A stretch of 64,000 nucleotides of DNA, taken from positions 246,381 to 310,380 of the forward strand of contig NC_018254.1 in NCBI RefSeq assembly GCF_000227135.1, given 5' to 3'. Under the pieces are notes generated by a model. That model did no database searches, was not told where the DNA came from, and saw only the letters and a list, made by a program, of their open reading frames with translations. The number at the start of each line of letters is the position of its first letter. Position 1 is the stretch's first letter. Source of the DNA: Leishmania donovani. Taxonomy: Eukaryota > Euglenozoa > Kinetoplastea > Trypanosomatida > Trypanosomatidae. This document shows, piece by piece, positions 48,999-59,062 of this stretch. The translations under genes were made by a program, and so were the position numbers.

Positions 48999-50705
48999 GC
49001 ACACCCACACACATCATGCTGCCGACGTTTGCTTTTACGTCGATCTGTGACGTGTTTGGCGCATGGGCGCTGGGAGAGGGGCATATGTCTTTGGATATGT
49101 TGTTGTATTTTGTTGTGCTGCTTAAAGGGAGCGAAGCGGATGGACGATGCATTGATGTCGCCGGTGCTTTCTTCTGCCATCCCCGTGGACATCTTCTGAG
49201 CGATCTTTGTTGTTCTCAGGCGGTGCTCTTGTACCCCCTCGTCGCAAAATGAGTGTGACCGGACCCCATCCCGTGTCAACACAATTGCCATGATTAGGCG
49301 CGCCAGCACGCACGACGATCCTCCCCGAGCTTGCTTCCCTGGCTCGCGGATCGATGTGAAGCCCCTCTCTCCCTCTCTTCTTCTTCCCTCCTCATGTAAT
49401 ATTCGAACGGTTCAAGCGAAAACGACGTCGTACTGAACGTCTCTCTCTCTGGTCTCATCTGTTTAAACGTTGGTGCGTTGTGCGCGCGTGCGTCATCTCG
49501 GACGGTGGCACTACATTATGGGCGTTGTTGCGGTTGTTGTTTTTTGATGCCTCCCCCTCCCCCTCCCCACCCCCCTCTGCCGGGGTCCTTCACTCTTCTT
49601 CCTTCGACGCGTATGTTGCGCGTACGTGTTATCGGGCCCAGGCATAGGCGTACACAACAGTGCAACGCCGTGGTCCTGTGAGTTCTCTTCAAGGCGGAGG
49701 GGAAGTGGGACGAAGAGAACTGACGGCTCGAGCGGGCCCCGGAGGAAGGGAGCGGTGGAGATTGCTATGACTGGGATGGCGCTTGTCGCGGTGTTGATTC
49801 CGTCCTTTGGCCGTGTTTCCCTCTCGACTCTTGTGTTTCCTTTTCCACGTAATTACAGAAGACTCCTGTGGACTGCAATGTGACAGTGCCGACGCACACA
49901 GGCGATAATGAAGGCTGTAAAAGACAGAAAACGAGGACAGAAGCCGAGACATGGAAAGCCGTCGGCGGAGGGTGGACGGACGGTTGGTCAAGGTGTTGGG
50001 CGGCTTTCTACACACAAACCGGCGAGCATTGCAGAGAACTCTCACTGTTCAGAAGAAAGAGAGGCATGGAGAAGGGTGCTTGCCGTCAAGGATGGCGCTC
50101 TCTTCTCCCCGCCCCATCCCCGGTAGCTCATTCGTAGGAAAACATTGCCCTACCCGAATGCGCAAACACCGCCACCGCCGTATGCTTGCTCAAGTTCTTC
50201 TGTTTTCACAGGCCATTCGGATGCCGATGTCTACAGTGGCCTGGAACCTCTTCGCCCCACCGCGCCGCGCCCCACCCCACCCCACCCCTGCTCTGCGAGC
50301 GTAGGAATAGTGGACAAGTGTTCTGAATGGCCACGCTCTCGTAGGCTCCGGTTCGTGCAAGAGAGCCCCCTCCCTCTCCCCTCCGTCACTCTCTCTCTTT
50401 CTTCTCTCCGCTTTAGCAGGGTGTGCACGTACGCATGCACCCCGCTGAGTGTTCACTCGCAGCTTATCGTCATCGCGCGCTCCCATCGTCCAAAGACAGG
50501 TGCACCACACAATGGATGGTTCATGAGACTTCCGCGTCCCACACACGTCCCCCTCTCCTCCGACGAGACGCATTTCTTTGGCACCGTCGCTGCTGCCTGT
50601 CCACTAGGGTTTGTGTGCGCTGGTGTTTGTTCTCTCCCGTGGGAGAGGATCGATTCGGATACTTTGCAGAGGTAGCATCCCCACCACAGCAGCCACCGCT
50701 ATATT

Positions 50706-50760
50706 CCCGTGTACCTCTCCTCCGCCACCCCCACCACCACCCGTCCTCGTCTCCCCTGAG
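50706..50760 (+). promoter_or_regulatory. Predicted spliced-leader acceptor for Fab1/PIKfyve
   Basis: A C-rich pyrimidine tract ends in TGAG with AG at 50759-50760, six bases before the ATG at 50767; an earlier AG would give a longer leader. Confidence 0.45.
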
Positions 50761-50766
50761 TCGAAG

Positions 50767-53700
50767 ATGCCAACAGATCGCTCTCTATGGGTGGAGGACA
50801 AGTATGCACTGCGATGTCGCGGGTGTGGCAAGAAGTTCACGGTCTTTCGCCGTCGCCACCACTGCCGCAGGTGTGGTCAGGTATTCTGCTACGAGTGCCT
50901 CAACCCTCTACCAACAGCAGCCTCCACACCACAAAACATCGTCTTCAGCGTCTACCAGTGGTTTTCGCCGTCGCCGGCTACGCCGCTTAGCACGCCGACA
51001 TCAGCCCAAGCGCGGAAGACTACTGAGAAAACTGAAGTTGTCGGCAGTAGCCGCGACGGGGCTGCTGCTGCGGCGGGCGCTACCGCCGCCGCAGCGGAGC
51101 TTTCTATGCGTCTGTGCTGTCGCTGCGCTGCCACCATTGCAGAGAACGCTGCGCGCGAAGCCTCGGTGTCGCATGACGAGTTTGAACCCTCTTCGCTTCC
51201 AGTCCACAGCACCGCCCCATTGGGGCCGATGATGCCGTCGCCCCTTATGCGGAGTGTGTCACTACCGTGCCCGCCGCTATCGCAGCTGAATACGCCAATG
51301 CGACTCAGCGGGAGGGGTCTTCCTGAAGGGGCGCCATCGCCCGCCCCACGGCGTACCCCGCCATCCTTCGAAGCGGCGCGTCAGTCGGAAGCCGAAGGCC
51401 CCCCTTACATGGTGGCCCCCGAGTTGCTGGAAGGCACAGCAAGGCATGCGGAGACAGCAGAGGAGCGCGAGGTCACGTACTCCATCGGCCGCGTTCGGCG
51501 TCCACCGCCGTCGGTCATGACGCAGTGGTGGAAAGCTCATCAAGAGGCTCTGACCAACAAGGAAGCGCGCACCTTCCCGGTGCAGCGGACAGGCCCGTGC
51601 GCATCTACGTTGGAGAGTGCCGGAGCACTTGTGCGGACGCTGAGCGGCCACGCCGACTTTCACGCGCGCTTCTTCCTGGAAGAAGATGTGACGCAGTCAC
51701 CATCGGACCCCAATGGTGGCGTGATGGGGAGCGCAGCCGTCGTCCCTGTTGCTGCCGCTCCGGCGCCGCCGCGCGGATTCCTGGACGACTTCGGCGCTGC
51801 ATGCACGACCCACCTCGAGGCGCGTATTCAGCACATGCTTCAATCTTATTTCCCTAACCTTGGCGGACCGCGACTGTGTTGCCACCTCGCTGATGTTGCC
51901 TGGCACATCGTGTGCCACACTGTTGTCGCCCTCGACGCCAATATTTTGGACCACTTGTCCAGCTTCTTCATCCTGGACCCCGCGCAGCCGGCACAGTGTA
52001 TCGTGTACCCGGGCCTGGTAAACCGTCGACGTCTGCCTTCGAAGCGAGTCATGAGCCCGTGCGACCATCCGCGCGTGCTGCTGCTCGCGGGGCACCTCTC
52101 CTACCCAGTGCAGCCGGCCGAAGACCTCGTTGAATATGTGCGTTCTTACAGCGGCTACCTGGACAAGTTGTTCCAGCGGCTGGTGATGTGGCACCCCGAC
52201 GTGATTGTTGTCGAGGGCGGCATGCACCATTACCTGCGCGCGCGCATCGAGGAGGAGGGCCAGATGCGCCTCGTGCTGGACGTTGGTCGTGACTTTCTCG
52301 TCCAGCTATCATGGTGCTTGCGTGCTGACATCATCGCTGACCTTCAGTACGTTGGCGTTGGCGACTTGGCCACCACAGCGCCGCTGGGTCACTGCACCCG
52401 CTTCGAGGTGCTCGAGTTGGCAGAGGAAGTGCACTGTTGCGGCTTCCGCGGCTTCGACGCGCTGTCGTTCCACACCCTCGTCCTCCGCGGCGGTTGTCCG
52501 AGCGGGGGCGTCGTTGCGCACGACAGCAGCGACGGCGAGCAGCAGTGGGAAACAATGGAGAAGGTGGTAAGGGAGGCAGTTGTCGTTGCCTATCATCTGG
52601 CTCTGCAGGCGCACGGCGCCGCTGCACTTGTACGCAAAGGCCTGCCTGTTTCCGTGAGTGGTGCAGCGCCGACCGCAGAGGAAGCCGCCGCCGCCGCCAT
52701 CACAATGAATCTCGGATGCCACTTCCCGTCGTCGGTACAGTCCGCGTGCCGCGACGCCGCGAGTCCCGCTGCGCTGTCTGCCCTGAAGGACAACATCGTG
52801 GTGAACATTGTGCACATGGATGAGCTATTCGAGGGGGGATCCGGCGGCGGTGGCGGAGGTGCCGCCGTGAGCACACTGGCCAAGTCGCGGAGCACCGAGC
52901 TGTCCCTCGAGCGCGGCGCCTCTCGTGGCTCGCTCACGCTTTTCCAAGGTGGCTCACACCTCGACTTACCTGCCAGCGGCGCTGCATCAGCGTCACCCAG
53001 CGCTTCGCTGCTAAGCCCGCCTCTCGGACGCGCTGAGGCGCCAGCGACGAATGCCTACGCGGTGGTGCAGCAGAAATCCGCCTTGACCTTCTACGGTTCC
53101 GGAGACGAGAGCCTCTTTCACTTTCTGGTGAACCGCTGCGCCGGCATGGAGTCGCAGGTGCTCTACTTGCACGGCGCGCATCGAGTGAAGGTGATCACGT
53201 CGACCAGTGCACTTCTCCCCTCTGCAGCAGCCATACTCACTGAGAGCGGTCTCGCGGGCGTCTTGGGTGCTGCGCAGATGCTGGCGTTTCACAAGGTTGC
53301 ATCGCGGCAGAGCGCTGCGAGGGCGCTGGCCGCGGCGGAGCCGCTGGACGCTCATGCATTAGCCGCCTTTGTTGCGCACCTGAAAGGATACTTTTCTCTT
53401 CGAATCCGCATGGCGGACGAGGATGCAGGGGTAGCGGCGGCGGATGCGGTGGTCGTGGCTGCCGCCCCGGTCGACGCTGTGGTGGAGGTCTGCGAGCCGC
53501 ATCTCCTCAACCTCTCCACCGCCGCCTTCCTGGAGTGGGTGGTATACGGCTGGATACCCGCGCTCTCGAGGCAATTTGCGCAGCCGAGTGTGCAGTTGCA
53601 CTTCCAGTTCCATTCCCTAGGGATGGCTGCGCAGCGGCAGCAACCCGGTGCTACCAATGTCTCCGCCTACGCTAATACCGTGACATTCCTGGTAGAGGCG

Positions 53701-55854
53701 GTGCCTCTGTTTCGCATCGAGTACCCGCGAACCGTGATGCCGCGCGCCGCTCCCGCACCACAGGCAGAGGGTTCTTCTGAGGAGGATGCGATGAGCATCG
53801 TCGATTGTCTCTACGCCGGAGACGACGCCGAGGAAATGGAGGGTCTTCTCGCCGAGCTGCAGCAGGTGACCCGCGCCTCCTTGGATCGGATGGAGCAGGT
53901 GGAGAACGCCAAGGCAGGTGTGCCGGCTGCAGCGTCCCCGGTAAACACTACACACGTTCCAGAAGACGCGGAAGGAAAGGCAGCCGCCGCCGCCGGGCCG
54001 TCTTCGATGCCCACTCTGGAGCGCTCCACGAGGGACTTGCACCAGCTGTCGGAAGACATACAGCACGCGCTCTCAGTCCTTCAAGATGCACGCCAGCGTG
54101 GGCATCCGGATGTGGTGCTTCTTCTTGCCAATATGCGCAGTCACCTGCTCCCCGCGCTGTTGGCCGCGTATCGCGGCTGGCACGTGGCGCAGCGGAGGGC
54201 CACCACGAAGAGTGCCGCCACTACCCCAGCAGACGCTGCCGCGGCTACCGCGCCTGAATACCCTTCTTGCCTTCGTCAGCTGGACGGATGCCTGTATCAC
54301 AAGGAGCGTGCGCAGTGGATTCGCCTGGCGGAGCCATCGAGCATCCTCGCCGCAGCCCTGCTTCACCTCTATCGGCCCCTTCCACCCAGCACGCCTTGCA
54401 CACCATTGATCACAAAGGGTTCAGCTGCCGGCAGGGAGTTTGAACTGAAGAAGCCTGTCGGCAGCGAAGCAGCAGCGGCGGCATCGGCCACACCCCATAT
54501 AGCCTTTGCTGTGGAATGCACACACACTGCATCGTCGCCGGACATGAGCCCGGCCACGCGATCGGGACAGCCGCCACTGCTGTCGATGGTAAGCCAGCTG
54601 TCACCAGCAGAGGCGCTCGCGGTGCTTCGCCATAGCGGCAGAGCAGATGCGGCATCGCCCACGTCGCTGAAGTGCACGCTCTCTGGGTATCAGTCGGTGG
54701 TGCACCTCGGCGTCGGCGGACCTGCTGGGCTCGCAGGTGGGGCGGTGGCGACGCTCAGCGGTGCCGCGAGTGTGGCCAGCATGATCGGTGGTGGCACTGG
54801 CAACGCGGAGCCCACCATCACCGTGGACGTGCTCTTCCCCCTCAGCTTTGCAGCCCTGCACGTGCTCTACACGGACGGCGCTCCCTTTGACATCTGTGCA
54901 GCGCTGGTGCGGTGTCGGCCCTTCAGCACCGACGGCGGCAAGTCGCATTCGAGATTCTTTGTGACGCAGGACGGACGCTTTCTCATCAAGTCCGTGAAAC
55001 CGATGGAGCTGCGCCACTTCCGAGAGTGGGCACCCCGCTACTTTGCAAGGATGGAAGAGCACTACACGTCGTTGCAGCGGGCGCAGCAGCCGCAGCCGTC
55101 TGACGGTGAGACCTGCGCGCACCTGTTTGAGGCGCAGTCAACGCTGGGAAAGATAATGGGCCTCTACACCGTTCACGTGCAAGGTTCGCGCGGCAGAGCT
55201 TCGGCGTCGCCCGCCACGTCCTCCGGCGCAGGGCTTGGCGACACCACACCGCAGCTGTGGGGCCTCCTCACGGACGGAACGCACTGCTTCATGGTGGTCG
55301 AGCAGCTTCTTTTTCAGCGACCAGTGCGGGAGAAGTGGGACCTGAAGGGCAGCCAGCGCAACCGCACGACAGAGCAGACGGCTGCGGTGCGCCTTGACGT
55401 CGACCTTGTTCAAGAGCGTCTACGGCTGGGCAACTTCTTCTTTTGCACGCCGGAGGCGAAGAGTCTATTGATGGACCACCTCTCCCGCGACACCGCGCTG
55501 CTGGCTGACAGCGGCATCATGGACTACTCGCTCATGGTCTCTGTCGGCGACGGCAGCGTGTGCGTGGGCATGATCGACTTTTTGCACCCGTACTCATCCG
55601 CTAAGGTGCTCGAGTCGAAGATGAAGTCCAGCCTAGACACAATGCTCGGCTACACCCGCCGTGACCCAACCATCATCGATCCAGCAAGCTACGCGGCGCG
55701 GTTTATGCTCTGGATGGATGGCTACTTCAACGGCGTCCCAGATCGGCTGTTCCCGCTTACCAGTGTGCGGCAGCTGAAGGAAGACCAGGAAAGCGGTGTG
55801 GTCGAAAAGCGGCCCCACCTCCCACCTCTGTCCAGCGAGACAGCGAAGAGGTAG
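50767..55854 (+). CDS. FAB1: Fab1/PIKfyve phosphatidylinositol 3-phosphate 5-kinase
   Basis: A 1695-residue class III PIP kinase that makes PtdIns(3,5)P2 from PtdIns3P on endosomal membranes. An N-terminal FYVE finger has W8-x2-D11, C17/C20, the RRRHHC33R motif with C36, C41/C44, and the last pair C117/C120; about 70 residues are inserted before that last pair. The chaperonin-like (Cpn60/TCP-1) domain is at about 370-560 (PDVIVVEGGMHHYLRA). A region of probable Cys-rich and linker sequence with Ala/Ser tracts runs to about 1370. The kinase domain is at about 1385-1690: the glycine-rich strand (FFVTQDGRFLIK1408), D1525-L-K-G-S, M-D1586-Y-S-L, the metal-binding I-D1604-F, and the activation region KVLESKMKSSL, then IIDPASYAARF. 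All catalytic residues are visible. The start keeps FYVE at the extreme N-terminus; the upstream in-frame extension is Pro-rich UTR sequence. Confidence 0.96.
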   Translation: MPTDRSLWVEDKYALRCRGCGKKFTVFRRRHHCRRCGQVFCYECLNPLPTAASTPQNIVFSVYQWFSPSPATPLSTPTSAQARKTTEKTEVVGSSRDGAAAAAGATAAAAELSMRLCCRCAATIAENAAREASVSHDEFEPSSLPVHSTAPLGPMMPSPLMRSVSLPCPPLSQLNTPMRLSGRGLPEGAPSPAPRRTPPSFEAARQSEAEGPPYMVAPELLEGTARHAETAEEREVTYSIGRVRRPPPSVMTQWWKAHQEALTNKEARTFPVQRTGPCASTLESAGALVRTLSGHADFHARFFLEEDVTQSPSDPNGGVMGSAAVVPVAAAPAPPRGFLDDFGAACTTHLEARIQHMLQSYFPNLGGPRLCCHLADVAWHIVCHTVVALDANILDHLSSFFILDPAQPAQCIVYPGLVNRRRLPSKRVMSPCDHPRVLLLAGHLSYPVQPAEDLVEYVRSYSGYLDKLFQRLVMWHPDVIVVEGGMHHYLRARIEEEGQMRLVLDVGRDFLVQLSWCLRADIIADLQYVGVGDLATTAPLGHCTRFEVLELAEEVHCCGFRGFDALSFHTLVLRGGCPSGGVVAHDSSDGEQQWETMEKVVREAVVVAYHLALQAHGAAALVRKGLPVSVSGAAPTAEEAAAAAITMNLGCHFPSSVQSACRDAASPAALSALKDNIVVNIVHMDELFEGGSGGGGGGAAVSTLAKSRSTELSLERGASRGSLTLFQGGSHLDLPASGAASASPSASLLSPPLGRAEAPATNAYAVVQQKSALTFYGSGDESLFHFLVNRCAGMESQVLYLHGAHRVKVITSTSALLPSAAAILTESGLAGVLGAAQMLAFHKVASRQSAARALAAAEPLDAHALAAFVAHLKGYFSLRIRMADEDAGVAAADAVVVAAAPVDAVVEVCEPHLLNLSTAAFLEWVVYGWIPALSRQFAQPSVQLHFQFHSLGMAAQRQQPGATNVSAYANTVTFLVEAVPLFRIEYPRTVMPRAAPAPQAEGSSEEDAMSIVDCLYAGDDAEEMEGLLAELQQVTRASLDRMEQVENAKAGVPAAASPVNTTHVPEDAEGKAAAAAGPSSMPTLERSTRDLHQLSEDIQHALSVLQDARQRGHPDVVLLLANMRSHLLPALLAAYRGWHVAQRRATTKSAATTPADAAAATAPEYPSCLRQLDGCLYHKERAQWIRLAEPSSILAAALLHLYRPLPPSTPCTPLITKGSAAGREFELKKPVGSEAAAAASATPHIAFAVECTHTASSPDMSPATRSGQPPLLSMVSQLSPAEALAVLRHSGRADAASPTSLKCTLSGYQSVVHLGVGGPAGLAGGAVATLSGAASVASMIGGGTGNAEPTITVDVLFPLSFAALHVLYTDGAPFDICAALVRCRPFSTDGGKSHSRFFVTQDGRFLIKSVKPMELRHFREWAPRYFARMEEHYTSLQRAQQPQPSDGETCAHLFEAQSTLGKIMGLYTVHVQGSRGRASASPATSSGAGLGDTTPQLWGLLTDGTHCFMVVEQLLFQRPVREKWDLKGSQRNRTTEQTAAVRLDVDLVQERLRLGNFFFCTPEAKSLLMDHLSRDTALLADSGIMDYSLMVSVGDGSVCVGMIDFLHPYSSAKVLESKMKSSLDTMLGYTRRDPTIIDPASYAARFMLWMDGYFNGVPDRLFPLTSVRQLKEDQESGVVEKRPHLPPLSSETAKR

Positions 55855-57881
55855 GCCAGCGGAGGGGATGGGGCGATTTATGCGTCTCCATATATGTGTG
55901 TCTGGGAGTGGGCACCCCTCCCCCACTACAACAACCACCAGCGATGTACCTCCTCGCTGCTGCCTCCACCTTTGTTTTTCTCTGATGTCTTGCTTGAAGC
56001 ACCACATGAAAGAGTATGTCGGCGTCATGGTCGCAGTGGGGGGAGGGACGCACATACGTGTCCCGCTCTACCGCTGGCACGCGGTGAGTACCCCCCCCCA
56101 CCCCCAGCAGGTCCATGAAAGTACGGAACATCCTCTATGCTGTTGCGCTTCGAACCCCTTCTTCGCTTCATTCGCGCCTCACCACTCCCACCCTTTGGCT
56201 CCTCTTTCACGACTTCTTATGTGTCGGCACCACCTCCTGCTATCTGCTCCTTACGTATGGTTTTTGGTTTCTTGCTAGCCTCCTGCACGCGCCACCCTCC
56301 CCACCGCTGGTTTCGCCGCCTGTCTTCGACCGGCTTCGTCGACGGCATGCATCCGTTTCTGCTTCGTTTCTCTCCTGGGTGTGCGTAAGGCACGCGTCTG
56401 CCTGCGCCACCGATACGGTTCGCATTTTGGCTTCTGACAGCGATGGAATTGGCTGTGGCATGCACGCCCAGCTCCACCGCTCACCTCCCCCCACTCCCTT
56501 CTCCCCGGTCATCGATTGCAGGCATATGCACCGCCCCTTTTTTTTGGGGGGGGGGGTCTGAACGCCCCTCTCTTCGTCGTGTTTCGTGACGTGTCGTTGA
56601 TATGGAGCATAGTGCAGCATCTGTGACAGCCAAGGCCGCACTCACGACTTCTTCCAAGTCATTTTCAAGATGGGAAGGGAGGTCGACATCATGTGCGCTA
56701 ACCCGGTCAAGTACTTGGTTATCTCACGCGTGTGTGTCCCGTCGCTCTACGAAGACGGCGTCCAAAACCGACCCACTGGCACCGATGCGGCGCAGCGCGA
56801 GGTCTAGGCTTACGACGCTGCTCTTGAGGTGGCCACTCACGTTGCACAGCTTCACGTGTATCGGCGCCTAGCAAACGATTGCTACATCTTTCTTGCCGCC
56901 ACGCTCAACGCGCAACAGGATGGGGCACATCGCGAAGGTGCTAGGAGCAACTGCGTGTGGGGTGTGAGCATGGCAATCTTCAGCGGCTACATTTCAGCAT
57001 CTGGCGCATTCTGCGTGATTGTCGGGGGCTCCTGCTCCTTGTGACGCTAGTCGTTGACATGTACATCCTCCTAGCACTCGCTTGCTTCCTCGCAGCACGA
57101 ACGCGAGGCTATGTGTACAATGAGGCAGTGTGTGTCCGCGTAAGTGCGTGTGCTGATGTGCTCTCATGTTCACGGTCATGTCTGTGTTGCCCGTCTGACG
57201 CGTCGCATCCATCTTGTTTTGTGCGCGCGGTGTCGGCTGCCACGTCGCGATCGTGCGTTATTTTCCTCTGGCGGTGCGCCTACAGCTCCCTCTTTCCCTT
57301 TGCTGGATACTAGATGTGCATCTGCTGAATCGGTATGTTCGTGTGTCGTCGGTAGGCGTCTCTTCCTCCCCTCGGTGTCGCGCGTTAGTTTGCGAATGCC
57401 TGTCCGTGAACCACACCGCCTCCACGCATGACCGCTGGTGCCAACTTGTTGCACGGCACACCACACGGAACTGTGCAAGCTGCTTCGGTCTCTCTTTGAC
57501 AGAGTTCAACACACTGCCTCCTCCGCTGTCGATGCGAACCCTTCCATGCCACTCGTGAGTAACGGTCGAGCCTCCTTGTCCCTTGTCCTCTCTCCGCCAC
57601 TCTTGCTGTTGCCACTCCTCTGTGCTCCATGCCTGTTCGATGCAGCTTTTTCCTCAGCGCTGTGCTCGGCGGCGGTGTTCCCCTCCCCCTCCCCGCACCC
57701 ACCTCGTCCATTCGTCGACGTGTGTCGCCTCTTTTCTGCATATTTCTTTTCCCTTCTGCTTCACAGACGTGCGCACAAGCTCTCCCGCTGTCCTGTCGTC
57801 GTTTTTTTTTGCCCTGAACAACTCGTCTGCCGCATTGCTGCACCGAAGAGTTCCCATCACGAGACACGATTGAATCCACCA
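55855..57881. other. Intergenic containing a TMEM222-like pseudogene
   Basis: 2 kb between Fab1 and the intact TMEM222-family gene. The part 56605-57090 is a decayed copy of the downstream gene (see pseudogene). An 11-base G run lies near 56547. The rest is UTR and pyrimidine-rich splice signal (57577-57775) with no other gene seen. Confidence 0.7.
56605..57090 (+). pseudogene. Decayed tandem copy of the TMEM222/DUF778 family gene
   Basis: Translated in one frame from 56700, this segment aligns with residues ~69-145 of the intact protein encoded downstream at 57882-58472. Shared anchors are NPVKY (56700), an ISR/VSR triplet, REV followed by AYDAAL (56808) separated here by a TAG stop at 56805-56807, N-D/N-C at 56874-56882, FLAA/FVAA and NAQQ/NEQQ, all at the same spacing. 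Upstream, the nucleotides around GACAGCCAAGGCCGCA (56625-56640) match GACAGCCAGGGCCGCA of the intact gene, but in a shifted frame, with small insertions. Downstream, a frame-shifted hydrophobic stretch near 57030-57080 corresponds to the C-terminal membrane anchor. With a stop and at least two frameshifts, and the conserved His after the Cys lost, it is a pseudogene. The start region of the gene is not recognisable. Confidence 0.82.
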
Positions 57882-58472
57882 ATGGAATCGCGTACAAAAT
57901 TCAAGGCAGACACGCCCGTGCAACTGCCACCAGCCATCGACCCGGTGCGTGAGCACTACCCGTTCTGCATTGTTTGGTCGCCTATTCCGGTTCTGTCGTG
58001 GATTCTGCCGTTCGTGGGTCACACCGCCGTATGCGACAGCCAGGGCCGCATCTATGACTTCCAAGGGGCATACCGAATTGGGCAAGACCGCATGCTGTTC
58101 GGCAACCCCGTCAAGTACTGGGACGTCTCCCGCGACTACATCCCGTCCTTCTACAACGCCGATCAGCATAACTCGGCAGAGAGGGAGGAGGCAGTGAAGC
58201 GTGAGGTGGCCGCGTACGATGCAGCCCTCATGTCCACCATCAGCCATTTCCGCCAGACTGAGGTGTACAACTTTTTCACGAACAACTGCCACTCTTTCGT
58301 GGCGGCGTCGATGAACGAGCAGCAGCTCAAGAAGCAGCACATGGGGATCGTGAGTATCGCGATTGGGATGATGAGGCATGGTCGCTACATCAGCTTTAGC
58401 CGCTTCCTGAAGGCACATCTGCCCTCGGTCCTACTCGTCGTCATCATCCTCATCCTCGCCACCCTGCTGTAA
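57882..58472 (+). CDS. TMEM222/RTE1-family (DUF778) membrane protein
   Basis: A 196-residue protein of the TMEM222/RTE1 family (DUF778), small ER/Golgi-associated membrane proteins; the plant member RTE1 modulates the ETR1 ethylene receptor, but a biochemical activity is not established. Seen: the family core starts with a Pro/Trp-rich hydrophobic segment (residues ~24-45), then G-H47-T-A-V-C-D-S-x-G-x-I-Y-D-F, a NPVKYW motif, an amphipathic middle, and N-N-C136-H-S-F-V. The conserved H47 and C136 in such settings look like a permuted papain-type catalytic pair, although this is inference. The protein ends in a hydrophobic tail anchor (about 174-196). The open frame extends 148 codons upstream but that is T- and C-rich leader sequence; the ATG at 57882 starts where family members start. 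A decayed copy lies about 0.8 kb upstream and a SIDER2 copy 69 bases downstream. It is the last gene of the + polycistron. Confidence 0.93.
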   Translation: MESRTKFKADTPVQLPPAIDPVREHYPFCIVWSPIPVLSWILPFVGHTAVCDSQGRIYDFQGAYRIGQDRMLFGNPVKYWDVSRDYIPSFYNADQHNSAEREEAVKREVAAYDAALMSTISHFRQTEVYNFFTNNCHSFVAASMNEQQLKKQHMGIVSIAIGMMRHGRYISFSRFLKAHLPSVLLVVIILILATLL

Positions 58473-58540
58473 AACTCTGTGCTGCTCCGCTATCGATTAG
58501 GTACTTTGCTTCCTATGCTTTAACATATATCCCGTGTTCT

Positions 58541-59062
58541 GCCGGTGCAACGCGAGCTGCACGCCACTCCACGCCCCTCCAGCCGGCCCCGTCACACCGG
58601 CCCACATGGCCTGGCGCGAGGCAGCGGTAGGCATACGCGGTACAGCACTGCGCCAACACAGTCACCTGGGTACGGCCTCCGTCCCAAGCGCTACACAGCC
58701 GCACCCTCCTTGAGAGTGGCGCAGGCTCCCTGCACCGCTGGGCAGAGTGAGGGCCCCGGAGGGGGAGGGAGAGGGGGGAGATGTGTTCGAGCCACGCTGG
58801 CCGCTCCGGCGCCACGCCCTCCACAACCTCACCAGCGACATCAGCAGCGATACATCGCTCTGACCTCCCCTACGTCGTCGGTGCTGGGCCCCGCCACCAC
58901 CCGAGGTGGCTGGGGCACTTGGCAGGGGTATAGGGGTTGGGGGGCTGGCTCGCTTCCCCACAGCCACACACACACACACAGAGTGGGGTGCGTGCTGGGC
59001 CCTGCGACACGACGCACTGAGTGGCGCAACCTCCACCCCACCCCTCGTCGTCCGGGAGTGCA
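58541..59062 (-). mobile_element. SIDER2-like degenerate retroposon, copy 3
   Basis: About 520 bases, nearly identical to copy 1 (differences such as TTTAGG/TATAGG and a few others) and in the same orientation, antisense to the TMEM222-family gene. It shares with copy 2 the 5' end (CTCGTCGTCCGGGAGTGCA on the + strand at about 59044-59062). Its 3' end stops near the GCAACGCGAGCTGC block without the extra 30 bases of copies 1 and 2, so it is 3'-shortened or diverged there. Confidence 0.8.

Larger units (their letters stand above)
48452..50766. other. Intergenic, no gene seen
   Basis: 2.3 kb of UTR-like sequence with an inverted repeat at 48848-48998 and pyrimidine tracts. Open frames here are short or low-complexity; the upstream extension of the Fab1 frame (50611-50766) is a Pro-rich translation of the splice tract. 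Confidence 0.65.
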
